From: Macrothele yani
Lineage: Eukaryota > Arthropoda > Arachnida > Araneae > Macrothelidae
Direction of reading: 5' to 3'
Length of the DNA stretch: 64,000 bases
Assembly: GCA_039090855.1 (NCBI GenBank)
Contig: CM076990.1
Coordinates: 195,243,232-195,307,231 of the forward strand
Shown: positions 9,856 to 19,799 of the stretch, piece after piece
Numbering within the stretch: position 1 is the stretch's first letter
Layout: every line of letters begins with the position of its first letter
Made by a program: the position numbers and the translations under genes
Notes under the pieces: generated by a model
What the model saw: the letters and a program-made list of their open reading frames with translations, nothing else
The model's database searches: none
Told to the model about the DNA's origin: nothing

Positions 9856-10795
9856 TAACAGTAGTGGGATAAAAATATCACATGTATGCCAGAAAACAGC
9901 AGTCCTTGGCCAATCATCAAGCAGCTAGAAACTGGTTTATACCAGTACTGACAGGTAGCAGGCAGGCATTAAAGCAGTCATAGCAAGCTTTTTCATCCCA
10001 TTTCATTTTATCCATGGAAGAGCAGAGACTAAATATCTGTTTTTGTTGGAAACTTCATAAATCAGCTACTGAAGCTTGCAGAATGTTGAAAGAAGTGTAT
10101 GGAGACACAGCATTATCTCACAGCAGAATTTTTGAATGGTATGCACTGTTTCTTAATGGGCGAGAATTCCTTTGATGATGATCCATGATCTGGGTATTCC
10201 TCCAGTGTGTGGAGTACCAATCTGGCATTATGTTTTCTTTTTCCCAGACCCTCGCATATAATCTCATGACAGATAGATATACTGATGCCCACCGGCTCAG
10301 CCAAAAGTCTCACTGTAATATGGTGATCTTACTTTAACTGATATCGCACCTCTTCGTTTTTTTCTGCTGTTCACATACTGGAGGGATGCCCAAATCTCAG
10401 ATCATCATCAAAGGATTCCTGCTGATCACAAAACCATGCATACCATTTGTCGAAAACTCTGCTGTAGGATTATGCTGTATCTCTGTAACCTTCTTTTAAT
10501 ATTCTGTAAATTTCATTAGCTGATTTACTAAGTTTCCAATGAAAACAGATATTTGCTCTCTGCTTTTCCATGGCTGAAATGGAATGAGAATGCTTGCTAT
10601 GACTCCCTTAATGCCCATCTGCCACCTGTTAGTACAGGTACAAACCGGTTTCCAGCTGCTCGATGATTGGCCAAGTACTGCTGTCTTTTTGCATACATGT
10701 GCCATTTTTATCCCATTACTGTAACATCAGTTATGCAGTCCGTTCTGGAAATTTTCGGACGTAGGTTGTATTTACTTTTCTTTTTCCTCTTGAGT

Positions 10796-10955
10796 TAGCA
10801 TAAGGCCTACCAGACCAGAATATGATTTAGCATAAGGCCTACCAGACCAGAGTATGATTTAGCATAAGGCCTACCAGACCAGAATATAATTTAGCATAAT
10901 TCCTACCAGCCCATAATATGATTTAGCATAAGGTCTGCCAGCCCAGAATATGGTG
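10796..10955. repeat. 32-bp tandem repeat, five copies
   Basis: The unit begins TAGCATAAGGCCTACCAGAC and ends CAGAATATGATT. Three copies are nearly identical, followed by two more diverged ones. It lies just outside the right end of element B and before the hAT derivative. Confidence 0.85.
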
Positions 10956-10979
10956 AGCCAGTCTGCGCATGGTTTAAAC

Positions 10980-12282
10980 TAGAAGTGAGACGAATTCTAA
11001 ATTTTCTGGAATCCGAATCCTAAAAGATTCTCAGAATTCAATTTTGTTAATTTTTGTTAGCAAAATTTGAAATCTGTGTTTAATGGAAAACAAATTAAAG
11101 AATACAGTATTAAAAAAATTTGCCTATACTTATTAAGAAGATACAAATGAAATTTATAATTTACATTTACTAAATGAAGTACATAACTCTCGATTCTTGA
11201 GGTTCATTTCCATTTTCTGAACATAATTTGACAAAAATATATTTGAGTAACAATTCACATTTTTGACATTTTTTCTTTAATAACAAAAGTTCCAAAATCT
11301 GTTTAAATCAAAGCAGGTGTAGAGGTGGGGAGGATAATTTCAAGAGTTAATGTAGATAAACACTAAACATGGAACATTAAATTGGATAAATTCTTTCTAG
11401 AAAATTAAGAAAAATCAAAAACATATATGTTTTAGGAGTTAAGAAAAACACTAAACACTGAACTCTTTCAGGGCAATGTAAAAAAATTAGAAACCTTTAA
11501 TGGAGACTTTTATTTAAAAACACTAGCATTCTAACTCGCTCTGGGTCTAGCACACTTCGTTTTTTATCAGCTATGAAACCTCATGTGCTGAATAGTCTGT
11601 CTGACATTACTGTCGATGATGGTGTGATTAAGAACTTTTTATATAGTTTCCTCAAATTTTGTTATTTTTTGTTGCCCTTCCAGTTTTTAAAGATGTCTGC
11701 AAATGGTGGAAGCAGTGTTTCTGCTAAGTAGGCATTTATTTCTTCTTCAGGAGACAAACTGTAACTCTGCTCACTGCTGGTAGATGGTGTCATCAATTGA
11801 GAATAGTAACTCCACATGCTATGAACTCCTTGTTGTTGAGTTAACGATTTTTGAGTGGTATCTCTTTGACTTTGTTCTGATGACTGCAGATCACTGTTAT
11901 CTGCTTGCAAAATACTAATATGGGAAATTTCGATGGCCAGTGTTGAGTTAACTTGCTTAAGGTTTTCTTTGCTCAAAAATGCACTTCCTTTGAATTGGGG
12001 ATCCCGTATAGTTCTAAGAGCATACAGTTTTTCGGTCTCTTCCAGTTTGGAAGTAACGATCTATTTCAAATAGCTGTGTACACACTGTAGACGATCTTCT
12101 TCTCTTGTTTTCTAATGTCAGAACTCATGATGCTGACAAAAATTCGAACAAATGTAGCACCAAATGGCAAATTTTTTAGGTTAAGATTCGAACGACGAAA
12201 AAAAGCGCAAAGATTCGAATTTTCAAATCTTGAATCTTTTTCAAAATTCACGGGAATCGAGGATTCAAATGTTCCATCCCTA
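10980..12282 (-). mobile_element. hAT transposon deletion derivative (1303 bp)
   Basis: An 8-bp flank, GTTTAAAC, is present at 10972-10979 and 12283-12290, as expected for hAT target duplication. The ends are short inverted repeats: TAGAAGTGAGAC on the left and TAGGGATGGAAC as the complement of the right. The right subterminal part has several GATTCGAAT-like short motifs. Only a C-terminal transposase remnant remains inside, so the element is non-autonomous. Confidence 0.8.
11515..11976 (-). pseudogene. hAT transposase C-terminal remnant (hATC dimerisation region)
   Basis: Minus-strand frame 11976-11662 reads LSPEEEINAYLAETLLPPFA. Further on (about 11630-11520, after a frame break) the sequence gives STVMSDRLFST and FIADKKRSVLDPERVRMLVF, the conserved hATC block found at the C-terminus of hAT (BED-finger) transposases. 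The zinc finger and most of the RNase H-like core are absent. Known: hATC mediates dimerisation. Here it survives only as an isolated fragment. Confidence 0.78.
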
Positions 12283-12340
12283 GTTTAAACTGTATTCTAT
12301 ACCATTAACTCACAAACACATGGGTACTCAATCATAAATA

Positions 12341-13718
12341 CAGGTGTGCCATATAAAAGAGGCCCGAGTATAATGATCAACAACAGTCAGGCAATGTTTC
12401 TATACATGGTAAAAAATAGTTGAAATGTCAAAAACAGGAGTAATTTACCTGCGTTTACAACAATTGCTGAAAGTGCTGTCCTCCGACATCAAGACACAGC
12501 TGCACACGACAGAACATGTTGTTCGTAACACGCCACAACTCATCGGCAGTAATCTGGGATATGGCATCCATAATGTTCACTTTTAATTCATCAAGGGTAT
12601 GCGGATTAGTTGTGCACACTTTACCTTTCAATGCTCCCCACAGATAAAAGTCACAGGTGGAGAGATCGGGTGATCTGGGTGGCCATAGTTCCTTTGATAC
12701 AGTTCTTTCCTCCCCAAACACTTCATACACAGCACGTAGACTGTTCTGTGCAGTATGCGCCGTTGCACCATCCTGCTGAAAGAAAGCATATGTTCGCTCT
12801 TCTGTAAGTGCGGCAACAAATGGGTTGAACAGTTGCTGAACATAGTGCTCCGAGTTGATGATGTCAATGTGAAAAAGAATGGGCTGACTATCCTCTTCGC
12901 AGACACAGCACACCAAACGCCTATCTTTTGGTCGTACAGAAGAGTCTCCATTGTCCGTCTGGGATTCGTGTCGGTGCAAATCTTGCTGTTTTGTGCATTG
13001 ACATACCCGAACAGATGAAACCATGGCTTCATCTGTCATGTAATAAAGTGTTTGGTCCATTTCACCGCTGACAATGGTCTCCTGAAACCACTTACAATAT
13101 TGCTTCTGTTTTGCATAATCAAAAGTTTTAAGTTCTTGGAGTGCCATAACTACTTTGTACGGCCAAAAATGCAAATCCATCTTAAGTATGCGTCTGTACG
13201 ACGTGGCAGATATTCCCGTTGCAGACGATAATCGACGAATCGACTTCTGAGGGCTTTGTAAAATCATTGTGCACACATCCTTGATATTGTCTTCAGTACA
13301 AATTGTCTTGGGTTTGTTTCTTTTCCTGTTGCACACCATGCTGGCTGGCTTCACGAAATTTCCGCACTAACTTTGTACCACTGATTTCGCCGGTGCTGCA
13401 CAATGTGGAAATTTTTCTGTAAAGAACTCATTTTAAAACCTTGTATGAGTTATTTCTGAAATACTGTTCCACAATAAAAGTCCACTGTTATGTACTTAAA
13501 ACCATTTCCGTTGCCTTTGTTCTCTCTTTCCTTACACTTATGACTGTGTACCTACACTGCTCTAGCTGTGACTAACCACTCTGGAGAATTCCTTTGCAGC
13601 TGTACATGCAGAAACCGGTCAGAAGTGGAACAAAGGGATTTTAACTGGAAACTCGCCAAACAATTTAACCTATCTAACAACATCTGGCCGCGGGCCCTCT
13701 TTTACATGGCGCACCCGA
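12341..13718 (-). mobile_element. Tc1/mariner-superfamily element, complete-length (1378 bp)
   Basis: TA flanks lie at 12339-12340 and 13719-13720. The inverted ends are CAGGTGTGCCATATAAAAGA and TCGGGTGCGCCATGTAAAAG (complement of the right end). It encodes one transposase on the minus strand (next entry). Confidence 0.87.
12455..13431 (-). pseudogene. Tc1/mariner-type transposase with wide second spacing (Tc3-like annotation group)
   Basis: The likely start is ATG at 13431 (MSSLQKNFH). Then follow NIKDVCTMILQSPQKSIRRL (HTH) and LHFWPYKVVM. The first acidic box TDEA lies at a 1-nt frameshift near 13022; the continuation WFHLFGYVNAQN and IGVWCAVS is in a second frame. The first frame returns with FFQQDGATAHTAQNSLRAVY and LWPPRSPDLSTCDFYLWGAL. 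I count 39 residues between the Asp of QQDGA and the Asp of CDFYLW, unlike the 34 of classical mariners. The last residues (LCLDVGGQHFQQLL) match the family's normal end. Compensating frameshifts inactivate an otherwise nearly full-length gene. Confidence 0.85.
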
Positions 13719-13720
13719 TA

Positions 13721-14177
13721 CATGCCTAGCATGATAGCAGACCCGGCTTATCAAAAACATGTGCATAATTAACAATGGATAAACATGAATGTATTGTATA
13801 TGTGAATTGATGATACATTGAGATTGTAGAAAAAGTGCAGGAGAATATCAGTTACTGTACCTAAGATAAAATGATAATATTTTAAACTCATTTAGCAGTC
13901 TTTGTAGCAACATACATACTTACATATATATTCATGCTGACAATAATGACTTTTGATATATAAGGTGCAGGGGGATTTTTAACACCAAATTTTTTTGGGG
14001 AAAAAATGTTAAAAAAACATGGTAGTTAAATCCTTCATAATATTTTTAGAATCCATTTAGGGTTAAATATTGTAAATATGCTTTAATATTCACATTCAGT
14101 TAAAAAGTTTTCTTGTTTCTTGTTTGCACCATTTTCAGCAGCATCTGTGTTATGGGAATTGTCTTCTATATAAATAT
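13721..14177. other. No supported gene
   Basis: AT-rich sequence with CATA/TATA-like short repeats near 13910-13930. No coding frame or paired repeat is convincing. Confidence 0.4.
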
Positions 14178-14256
14178 ATCATCATCATCACCAATGATTA
14201 TCAATCCACTGCTGGGTGAAGGTCTCCCCAAGTTTCTTCCACAACTGTCTGTCTTG
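14178..14256 (-). mobile_element. RTE-A LINE, very short 3' end
   Basis: It starts with the ATC microsatellite tail and continues ATGATTATCAATCCACTGCT, CCCCAAGTTTCTTCCACAAC and TCTGTCTTG. This is the reverse complement of the last coding bases and tail of the copy at 29945-31650. Only about 80 bp remain. Confidence 0.8.
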
Positions 14257-14285
14257 AAGGATGTACAGTCATGTACATGTATATG

Positions 14286-14365
14286 ATTAAGAAGAAGGTA
14301 GTGTAGAACACGCTAAGTTATGTATATATGTAACTTAGCGTGTTCTACACTACCTTCTTCTTAAT
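14286..14365. repeat. Perfect 35-bp inverted repeat with 10-nt loop
   Basis: The arms 14286-14320 and 14331-14365 are exactly complementary (GAAGAAGGTAGTGTAGAACA against TGTTCTACACTACCTTCTTC within them), with loop TGTATATATG. It has no mismatch or bulge. Possible explanations are a short fold-back element, a small-RNA hairpin or an inverted duplication. Confidence 0.85.
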
Positions 14366-15902
14366 TAGTTTGTTAGTTACGTGCATTACCTACCACTCAT
14401 TTATTACATGTATCTGAGGAGGTAAAGATCTTTACCTCCATTAGTTAGCAATGCCTTCAAATCACCTGATTGCCTTGTACAGTATGCCATAGACTGCCAT
14501 ATCCTTTACTGCCACCCATATTGGCAGAAGTCAAAATTGCCTTGGGTAATAAAGGAGAATAGTTCTCTTGCTTTCTGACCTTATAAATCTGCAGCTTTCT
14601 AGTTTGTATCTATCTTTTAAGAAATATGCTTCCTTTGATTAGATGTCCTGTCTCTGCTGCTGCTTTCATAATTGTATTACCTCTGGGGAGGGGCGCCTGG
14701 ATCTTATCAGATTTTCTGCAGTTCTAAACAGAATATGGCCAGTATTCTGTTAGCGTAAGGCACATCTGATAAACAATGAATGGCCATTTAGAGACTGTCT
14801 GTATTGATCAGCATTGAATATATTTGTAAGCTTGTACCATTTATGTTGCAGTTTTTTTAATATGCTCTGCAATGTATACAAAATTAAGCTGGCTTTGACA
14901 AGCAACTTGTGCTTGAAGTTAGAAATTAAAACAAAATATGGAATTTCATCTGCAAGTATCACTGTAATGAGAAAATTAGTGGGAATTACTGCAGTTTAAA
15001 CCCACTCTGCCTCCATTTATTTCATCACTGACCTCATCCATTTTTTATGTTCTGAAAGTTTCACAGAAATTTTGGTATATGCAAAAATATTAGATTAGCT
15101 CCAATGGTGTATGTACCCTTTGGTTAAAGGCGAGAGTCTCGGAGTGAATATCTAGAATAGGGATGAAGAGTTTTTATTACTGAAAGTTTGTATTTTTATC
15201 AAGCTACAAATTAAAACTCGTAACAGCTTCATAGCAGCAATAAAAAAAAGTACAACAGTTAAGCAGGAATTCCTAAGAAAAATAATTGTTCAGGACTGTG
15301 GGGGGTTCAAACCCCATGTTTCCACCTCTTTTGGGTATGAATCAGATTAAATATATATCAGATTAAATCTATATACTTTATCAAATACTACTGGATAGTT
15401 TGCCACTCCTGTGGCAGAACAGCCCCTCCTGTGTTGTGCATGCTGTTCATTCTGCATTAAAACATGAGCTGAACATTTATGCAAATAAAATGTTATTTGC
15501 ACCAAGTATTTCCCAAAGTTTGTGTCTGATGAATGAAATTAGCCATATCAGTGTGGTAGTAGTTCACTGACACAACCAGTTTGTATAGAGACATTCTATG
15601 TCCAGATGAAGCAGTCTTTCACATTAGCAGCTTCATTAGTAAATGTAACAAAACACTATTTCAGAATGAGATAGTTCATTGGGCATTATTTCCATGCATG
15701 AGACAACATTACTACACTTTGCCATATTTGTTCACCAGTGGGTGAATTAAAAGTACCTAGAAGATGGCATCTATGATGAGATCCAGTTGAATGTCTGGCA
15801 TGATGCCTAGACCTGATTGTGTGGTATCTTATGTTTTAAAATCTGTGTGTGTGTGTGGGGGGGGGGGGGTGTCTGATCACATATTGTATGTATACATATA
15901 AC
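14366..15902. other. No supported gene; GT/G microsatellite at the end
   Basis: Unassigned AT-rich sequence. At about 15844-15871 there is a (GT)n tract running into a run of about 14 G. I see no coding frame of recognised type. Confidence 0.4.
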
Positions 15903-16735
15903 ATCATCATCATCGTCAACCATTATCAATCCACTGCTGGACGAAGGTCTCTCCAAGCCTCTTCCACAACGGTCTGTCTTGCGCCAGCCTCCTCCATGTT
16001 ACTCCCACATACTTTAGAATTTCATCCACCCATCTTCCATGTGGTCTTTTTCTGGGTCTTTTCCTGTCCCTTGGAATCCAATCTAAAATTTCAACTGTCC
16101 ATCGATGGTCTGTCCTTCTGGCAGTATGTCCAGCCCATTGCCATTTCAGGGATTTTACTCTGATCATGATGTCTTCCACTCTTGTCATTTTTCTGATCCA
16201 CGAGTTGCTCTTCTTATCTCTCCTGGTTACACCAAGCATGCACCTCTCCATGCCTCTTTGAGTTGACTGCAGCCTATGTATGTCTCTTTTAGTTAAGGTC
16301 CACGTCTCTGCACCATACGTAAGCACTGGAAGGATGCATTGATCAAACACTTTTCTTTTAAGACATAATGGCATATTGCTCTTGAAAATTATACTGTTTC
16401 TTCCAAAAGCTCTCCATCCAAGTTTTATACGCTGATTCATTTCTTCATCAATGTGACCCTCACTTAATATCTGCTGTCGAAGATAAACGTACGCATCTGT
16501 TATCTCCAGCTTTTCTCCATCAATCGATAAATCTTCATTTCTTGTAAAAGCATTGTACATCACTTTTGTCTTCTGAAAGTTCATTTTTAATCCCACTTCT
16601 TTACTCTTGTCAGCAAGTTCCTGGATCATACTCTGCAGCTCTGATGGGGTAGTTTCAAAAATGAGTATGTCATCAGCAAAACGAAGGTGAGTTAGATAAT
16701 CTCCATTTATCTTTATCCCTTTGTTTTCCAATACA
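15903..16735 (-). pseudogene. RTE-A LINE, C-terminal half with 271-codon open frame
   Basis: The frame 16731-15916 is uninterrupted. It has FADDILIFETTPSEL (RT catalytic box), VGLKMNFQKTKVM, FGRNSIIFKSNMPLCLKRKV, LTYGAETWTLTKRDIHRL and finally WKRLGETFVQQWIDNG. The stop is followed at once by the ATG/ATC-type simple repeat tail, so the 3' UTR is nearly absent. It is 5'-truncated just upstream of INGDYLTHL and lacks endonuclease and the first half of RT. The intact frame suggests a fairly recent insertion. Its 5' end abuts the tail of another RTE-A copy (16741). Confidence 0.9.
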
Positions 16736-16740
16736 ATATT

Positions 16741-16965
16741 ATATCATCATCATTCCACTGCTGGATGAAGGTCTCCCCAAGTTTATTCCACAATTGTCTG
16801 TCTTGATCCTGCTTCCTTTATGTCACTCCGGCATGCTTTTGAATTTTATCCATCCATCTCCCATGGGGTCTTCTTATGGGTCTTTTTCTGTCCCTCAAAA
16901 TCCAGTCTAACATTTTGTTTGTCCATCGGTGGTCCGTTCTACTGGCAACATGTCCATACATACTG
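16741..16965 (-). pseudogene. RTE-A LINE, second short 3' copy in tandem
   Basis: It begins with a TCATCATCAT tail, then the family's last coding bases (CTGGATGAAGGTCTCCCCAA and onward) through the complement of IPRD-KR and WAGH, with substitutions. It fades near GTCCATACATACTG. Same orientation as 15903-16735. Confidence 0.85.
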
Positions 16966-17489
16966 TATAAGACAGAGTTTGGGACCTCCTCCCCCTACAC
17001 ACGCACATGCAGGAGCAAAGCAGTTACTGAGGCACAATCTAACGGGCGCAACATAGGTGCCTCTGTTGGCGAATTGTGGAACTTAGCAAACACAACTGTA
17101 AAACTATGATAGATGGGGCATAAATGTAAATTACAAAGTTGTAGAACTGACTTTGCTTGTTGGGAATCAATATTCCTGTTTTATCAAGTACACATTATAC
17201 ATGTGCTTGCATTCTACGAATTACAATCTTTATATTATTAAATTTAGTTGGTTCACATCATGAAGTGTGCATTATATTATTATATCCTAAAAAATGGGGC
17301 GGGGGTCCTTTACATTGGGGATCCCCGACTGAAAATCTGGGCGCTTCCTGACCCCCCCCCAGTGGTTATGCCTATGCAGTGGCACACCCAGGAATTCTTG
17401 TGTTGGAGGGGGCTGTATATATATATAGTATACATACACAATGTGTGTACATATATGTAGTGTACGCCTATAGTTTATATACGGTTTTG
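16966..17489. other. No supported gene; TA-rich microsatellite
   Basis: Contains C/G homopolymer runs (near 17290 and 17350) and a TATATATA stretch at about 17416-17430. No recognised coding sequence. Confidence 0.4.
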
Positions 17490-17932
17490 GCATACATTAC
17501 TCTTAATCTCTTTGGGGCCTTGGGAAGAAGGCACTGTGTAATTTTTTTGAACATAAAATAATATTTTTGAATGTTGTTTACATTAGAAAAAATGCTTTAA
17601 TTTTTTTCATAGACTTTTATTTTTTTCTGGTGAATTACAAAAACTTCAATTTTTCGTCGAAGAAACCCCCTTCCTCAAAAAAAAGTTCAATGTACGCACC
17701 TGTATTCAGCCCTGACTGAATCCTACAGGCGCTTATCAACTTTTGATCCTGAGATTGGGGAGGTATTCACTTCTGCTTTATAGAACAGCTGCTAGATTTG
17801 ACAGCTTTCTTCCCCCCATTCCGATTTTGTCTACGTAAAACAACTGCACAAAGGCACCACAATTTGTGATGTACGTCACTCTTAATTGCTTTGGGAAGAA
17901 GACGCTATGTAATTTTTTGAACATGTAAAATA
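17490..17932 (+). repeat. ~100-bp tandem repeat array, left part
   Basis: The unit carries CTTTGGGGCTTTGGGAAGAA, then TATGTAATTTTTTGAACATG and AATAATATTTTTGAATGTT. Copies begin near 17490 and 17865, with other sequence between. The array continues after element D at 23010, so D inserted into it. Confidence 0.75.
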
Positions 17933-18089
17933 CAGGGTGTTTCAGAAAATTTGATATCATTTGAGATGTAAGTATCTGAGTAACTAAATAGTCTAGGGAA
18001 ATGAAACTAAACAGGCTTAATGTTGAGCAAAATAAAAGATTTATTTGTCAAAATTTGAATGAAAAATTCAAAGGTATGTGTATTTCATG

Positions 18090-18205
18090 AACGATTTCAC
18101 AAGTTTTCAATATGCAGTGCCTGTGACACGGCTCATGTCAAGTTGGTAGTCCAGCTTCTGCCAAACACGATACAGCATGTCTTTGATGTGCTCAAATGCA
18201 CCACC
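18090..18205 (-). pseudogene. Element D transposase C-terminus in the left inverted arm
   Basis: Minus-strand translation GGAFEHIKDMLYRVWQKLDY then QLDMSRVTGTAY matches the family's C-terminal pattern (E-LEYRLD--RVT-GAH-E). It is the mirror of 18625-18723, showing that the arms include coding sequence. Confidence 0.75.
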
Positions 18206-18209
18206 TGCA

Positions 18210-18723
18210 ATGCAGATTTTGACATGGCACAAAAAGTTCAAAGAGGAATGCTGTCTGGGCAAGGCAAAAGGATCTGGACGACCACCAGTAGCGGAAGAGA
18301 TGGTCGTGCGGGTTAGGGAAACATTTCTGCGAAGCCCCAGGGAATCCATAAGAAGAGCAAGTCTGGAAACCCAGATTCCTCCAATGACAGTTTGGCGTGT
18401 CGCAAGGAAACGCTTTCGAATGACACTCTACGAGCTACAGCTTGTTCTGGCCTTAAAGAGAGATGACAAGCAAAAGCGTAAGCAATTCTGTGTCAGAGAA
18501 ACTTGAAAAAGAAGAGTTTGAAAATATTCTTGTTTTTAGTGGTGAGGCCACATTTCATACAAATGGCAAAGTCAACAAGCATATTGTTCTCATTTGGCGC
18601 GAAGAAAATCCCCATGCCACATTTGAGCACATGGGGGACACGCTGCATCGTGCTTCGCAGGAGCTGGACTACCGACTTGACGTGTGCAGTGTCACAGGCG
18701 TTGCGCATTTTGAAAATTTGTGA
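18210..18723 (+). pseudogene. Element D transposase, internally deleted
   Basis: The plus strand reads ILTWHKKFKEECCLGKAKGS, GRPPVAEE and SPRESIRRASLETQIPPMTV (bipartite HTH of this Tc1/mariner branch), then LYELQLVLAL, a frame break near 18505, and LVFSGEATFHTNGKVNKHIV. The last is the first catalytic box, with the expected Asp replaced by Gly (SGEATF). IWREENPHATFEH jumps directly to LDYRLDVCSVTGVAHFENL, so the second and third catalytic residues are deleted. It cannot make an active transposase. Confidence 0.83.
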
Positions 18724-19799
18724 AATCATTGTGAATTTAACTCATACCGATAACTACATACATGAAAAACTACTGAAATGACATGATAACTATTTTAACT
18801 CCAATGTTAAAATATTTAATATATACATTTAAAAAGATGATATTATAAAATATGTACACAAATGAGATCTTTCGGTACCCAAAGTGGGTACCATCTTCAG
18901 TTGCTGTTAAAATTCACCAAACGAACGTGATGAGCACTGTGATATTTATAAGACACACAGTCTTAATGATGTACCTAGTATGAAATGGGCTTAACCAATG
19001 AGAGTGTGGGACTTCATTTGTTACTGGTCAAACATAACAGTAATAGGTTAAGTCTATTGATTTATTAATACCTAACCCGACAAACCCAAGTATGTTTTCC
19101 ACGGTATAGGTATAAATTCTGGTAAATTATCATTACACACTGTATTCCCATATTTCATAATATACAAACTCTCAACAGATCTTAAAGTTGATCTAGATTT
19201 TGGTGTATTGAGAATTTTAATCTCGTCCCAGGCAGGAAGGCAATTAATTACATTGGTTTACAAGTTGTGCTAAAGCTGTGGTTGTATCTCTATTTTTAAC
19301 ATCATATTTATGTTCTTTTAATCTAGCTGAAATTGAATGAAAAGTGGAGCCTTTGTACACTTTTTGTTGTTCATTTTCTTCTATGCTGTTAAGAGAAATA
19401 ATATATACACAATGCTTCATATCAAAAGGCACAGTCTCTGTCTTTCAGAATGTAAGGACCTAATGTTGTTTGTGTTTATTCCAATATCAAAATCATAATT
19501 ATGACATATCGTTTTCATGGAATAGCACAATTTCGGTACAAAGGGAAGAGAACCAATGTATTTTCTTTGTTTTGGCTCATATACAGATGTTAATGTTGTA
19601 GTCCTGTTCCTTGTAATCTTGGCTACTATTCTATGTATGGTTTCATCTGGTTATCCATGATTACGGGCGATATTATAAATGGTATCCATTTCTTGCTTTC
19701 GAGGAGTTGTGGTGGGCGAATGAGTGAAAGCTCTTCTTATAAGAAAAGATATCGATGATTCCTTGTAGCTCCATGGTTGTGCCGATGTCCAAGGTATTA

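Larger units (their letters stand above)
8482..10768. mobile_element. Fold-back mariner derivative (element B), interrupted by mariner A
   Basis: The ends are inverted repeats: CAACCTACGTCCGGAAAG on the left, complement of the right CAACCTACGTCCGAAAAT. TA flanks lie at 8480-8481 and 10769-10770. Without the inserted mariner A it is about 950 bp and is itself a hairpin. The left arm encodes a mariner N-terminus on the plus strand from about 10016 (MEEQRLNICFCWKL, FEWY). The right arm encodes the same start on the minus strand (MEKQRANICFHWKL, DKWYAWF, VRLLAEPVGI). The arms meet near 10205. No catalytic domain remains, so any movement would have needed transposase from elsewhere. Confidence 0.82.

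Noticed and set aside
15300..15325. GGTTCAAACCCCATG as a tRNA 3' part
   Set aside because: The B-box-like word is present, but no A box, D arm or acceptor pairing lies at the required distance.
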